A stretch of 64,000 nt of DNA from CADCVQ01 sp038260305 (GTDB lineage: Bacteria > Actinomycetota > Thermoleophilia > Solirubrobacterales > Solirubrobacteraceae). Positions within the stretch are counted from its first letter, which is position 1, and each line of letters opens with the position of its first letter. Under the pieces are notes generated by a model, which saw only the letters and a list, made by a program, of their open reading frames with translations, did not search any database and was not told where the DNA came from. The translations under genes and the position numbers were made by a program. The stretch spans positions 31,109 through 95,108 of the forward strand of contig JBBSNY010000014.1 of NCBI GenBank assembly GCA_038260305.1, in the 5' to 3' direction. This document shows, piece after piece, positions 63,280 through 64,000 of the stretch.

Positions 63280-64000
63280 TCAGCACATCCCTGTCGGCGT
63301 GTGCTGGACCTTCTTGACGCGGCCCTTGCCGGTGTACATGTGCACACCGCACGGAAGGCACGGGTCGAAGGAGCGCACAGCGCGCATGATGTCGATCCCC
63401 TTGAAGTTGTCCGGCCCGTTCTCCTCGAAGATCGGGGTGTTCTGGACAGCGTCCTCGTAGGGTCCCGGGGTCCCGAACTTGTCGCGCGGGTTCCCGTTCC
63501 ACGGGGTCGGGGGGTACGGCTGGTAGTTCGCGACCTTGCCGTTGCGAATGACCATGTGATGGCTGATGACGCCGCGAGCGGCCTCATGGAACCCGCAGGA
63601 GACTGCCTCCTCCGGCACCGTGAAGCTGTTCCACGACTTCGTGCGGCCAGCGCGGACCTCGACGAGAGCCTTCTCGAGGTTGTACAGACCGATCAGCGCG
63701 GAAATCGGCTGATGGTAGGTACGGGCGCGGTCACGCTCGATGGCGTTGGACCACGGCGGGATCTTCCACTCGAGCTCCATCTCCGGCATGTTCAAGGACT
63801 TCGGCAGCACCATCTGGATGCTGGAACCCGTTGCCTTGAGGTACCCGAGATCGACGAGCCCGGCCTTCGCCGTGCACCAGTTGCGCGCGAACGGGCCGCC
63901 ACCGGTGTCAGTCGCAACGTAGATGTCGTTGCGCTTGTCGTACATACGCGGGGCAGCGACCCACGAGTACTTGTCGTTGAAATCGCGCTTCTGCGGACGC
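63280..64000 (-). CDS. hhyL: [NiFe] hydrogenase large subunit, group 1h type (C-terminal part)
   Basis: Only the last 240 codons are in the window; the gene continues past 64000. SFDPCLPCGVHMY holds the C-terminal Cys pair that binds nickel and iron, and PFARNWC and CGFHEAARGVISHH are further family positions. After the cleavage-site His a 19-residue extension follows (from MYTGKGRVKK to TPTGMC). This extension is the expected substrate of the protease at 59577. The DPCLPCGVH form and the neighbours indicate the high-affinity, oxygen-tolerant group 1h (formerly group 5) enzyme that oxidises atmospheric H2. Confidence 0.9.
   Translation of the reverse strand, partial: RPQKRDFNDKYSWVAAPRMYDKRNDIYVATDTGGGPFARNWCTAKAGLVDLGYLKATGSSIQMVLPKSLNMPEMELEWKIPPWSNAIERDRARTYHQPISALIGLYNLEKALVEVRAGRTKSWNSFTVPEEAVSCGFHEAARGVISHHMVIRNGKVANYQPYPPTPWNGNPRDKFGTPGPYEDAVQNTPIFEENGPDNFKGIDIMRAVRSFDPCLPCGVHMYTGKGRVKKVQHTPTGMC

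Noticed and set aside
40..63922. Many long open frames antisense to or out of frame with the annotated genes
   Set aside because: Their products are Arg/Pro/Ala-rich without family motifs and mirror the wobble-position GC of the true genes.

Overview
The window is very GC-rich, gene-dense bacterial chromosome. GTG starts are frequent, stop/start overlaps (ATGA, GTGA) are common, and many genes look leaderless: a TANNNT-like -10 hexamer lies 6-9 bp before the start codon. Gene content fits a high-GC actinobacterium: a group-1h-type [NiFe] hydrogenase cluster with its accessory proteins, a VKOR/DsbA pair, and 2-oxoacid dehydrogenases built from E1-alpha and E1-beta. The Thermoleophilia/Solirubrobacterales are a reasonable guess, but this is inference from gene content. 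No 16S or other taxonomic marker is present. I see no prophage, insertion sequence, CRISPR array, rRNA or convincing tRNA.

Layout. 1-5 kb: an acyl-CoA synthetase, an operon of four tiny single-span membrane proteins, a DoxX-like protein and an amicyanin-type cupredoxin with a membrane partner. 5-16 kb: a glycosyltransferase fused to a PHP phosphoesterase, a uracil-DNA-glycosylase-like protein, secreted proteins, an M48 protease, a YceH homologue, an M14 carboxypeptidase and a PAP2 phosphatase. 16-20 kb: a type II antitoxin with a deleted PIN toxin, an RNA uridine methyltransferase, argF, an EEP nuclease-like protein and a second cupredoxin with an unusual Gln ligand. 20.5-24 kb: thiamine genes thiG-thiS-thiO behind a TPP riboswitch, with thiE divergent.

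24-47 kb is rich in lipoate-dependent metabolism. It holds dihydrolipoyl dehydrogenase (24.5 kb), a complete E1-alpha/E1-beta/E2 set (29.3-32.9 kb), a second complete set (40.4-43.7 kb), octanoyltransferase lipB (44.6 kb) and lipoyl synthase lipA (46.6 kb). The two E1/E2 sets can plausibly share the one E3 and be lipoylated by LipB and LipA. A VapBC toxin-antitoxin pair runs into lipB with GTGA overlaps. Between the two complexes lies a glycan-type cluster: GT2, a DUF2064 transferase and a methyltransferase, divergent from a polytopic membrane protein, a beta-propeller lipoprotein and a zinc-knuckle epimerase.

47-54 kb: a GST-like protein with a TetR regulator behind a 32-bp palindrome, a rhomboid protease, a Fur/Zur-family regulator, a CzrA-like ArsR sensor co-operonic with a 66-residue His-rich peptide, and the VKOR-DsbA oxidative folding pair.

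54.9-64 kb (minus strand): hydrogenase assembly. Transcription runs right to left: hydrogenase large subunit (its end only), NifU-like protein, DUF5947, DUF6084, a 378-aa unknown, maturation protease, hypA, hypB, a double-SIS protein and hypF, nearly all overlapping. The small subunit and hypCDE are not in the window. The best candidates for incompletely described biology are the hydrogenase accessory module, the CzrA-like sensor/His-rich peptide unit, the vapBC-lipB coupling and the cluster of small membrane proteins.
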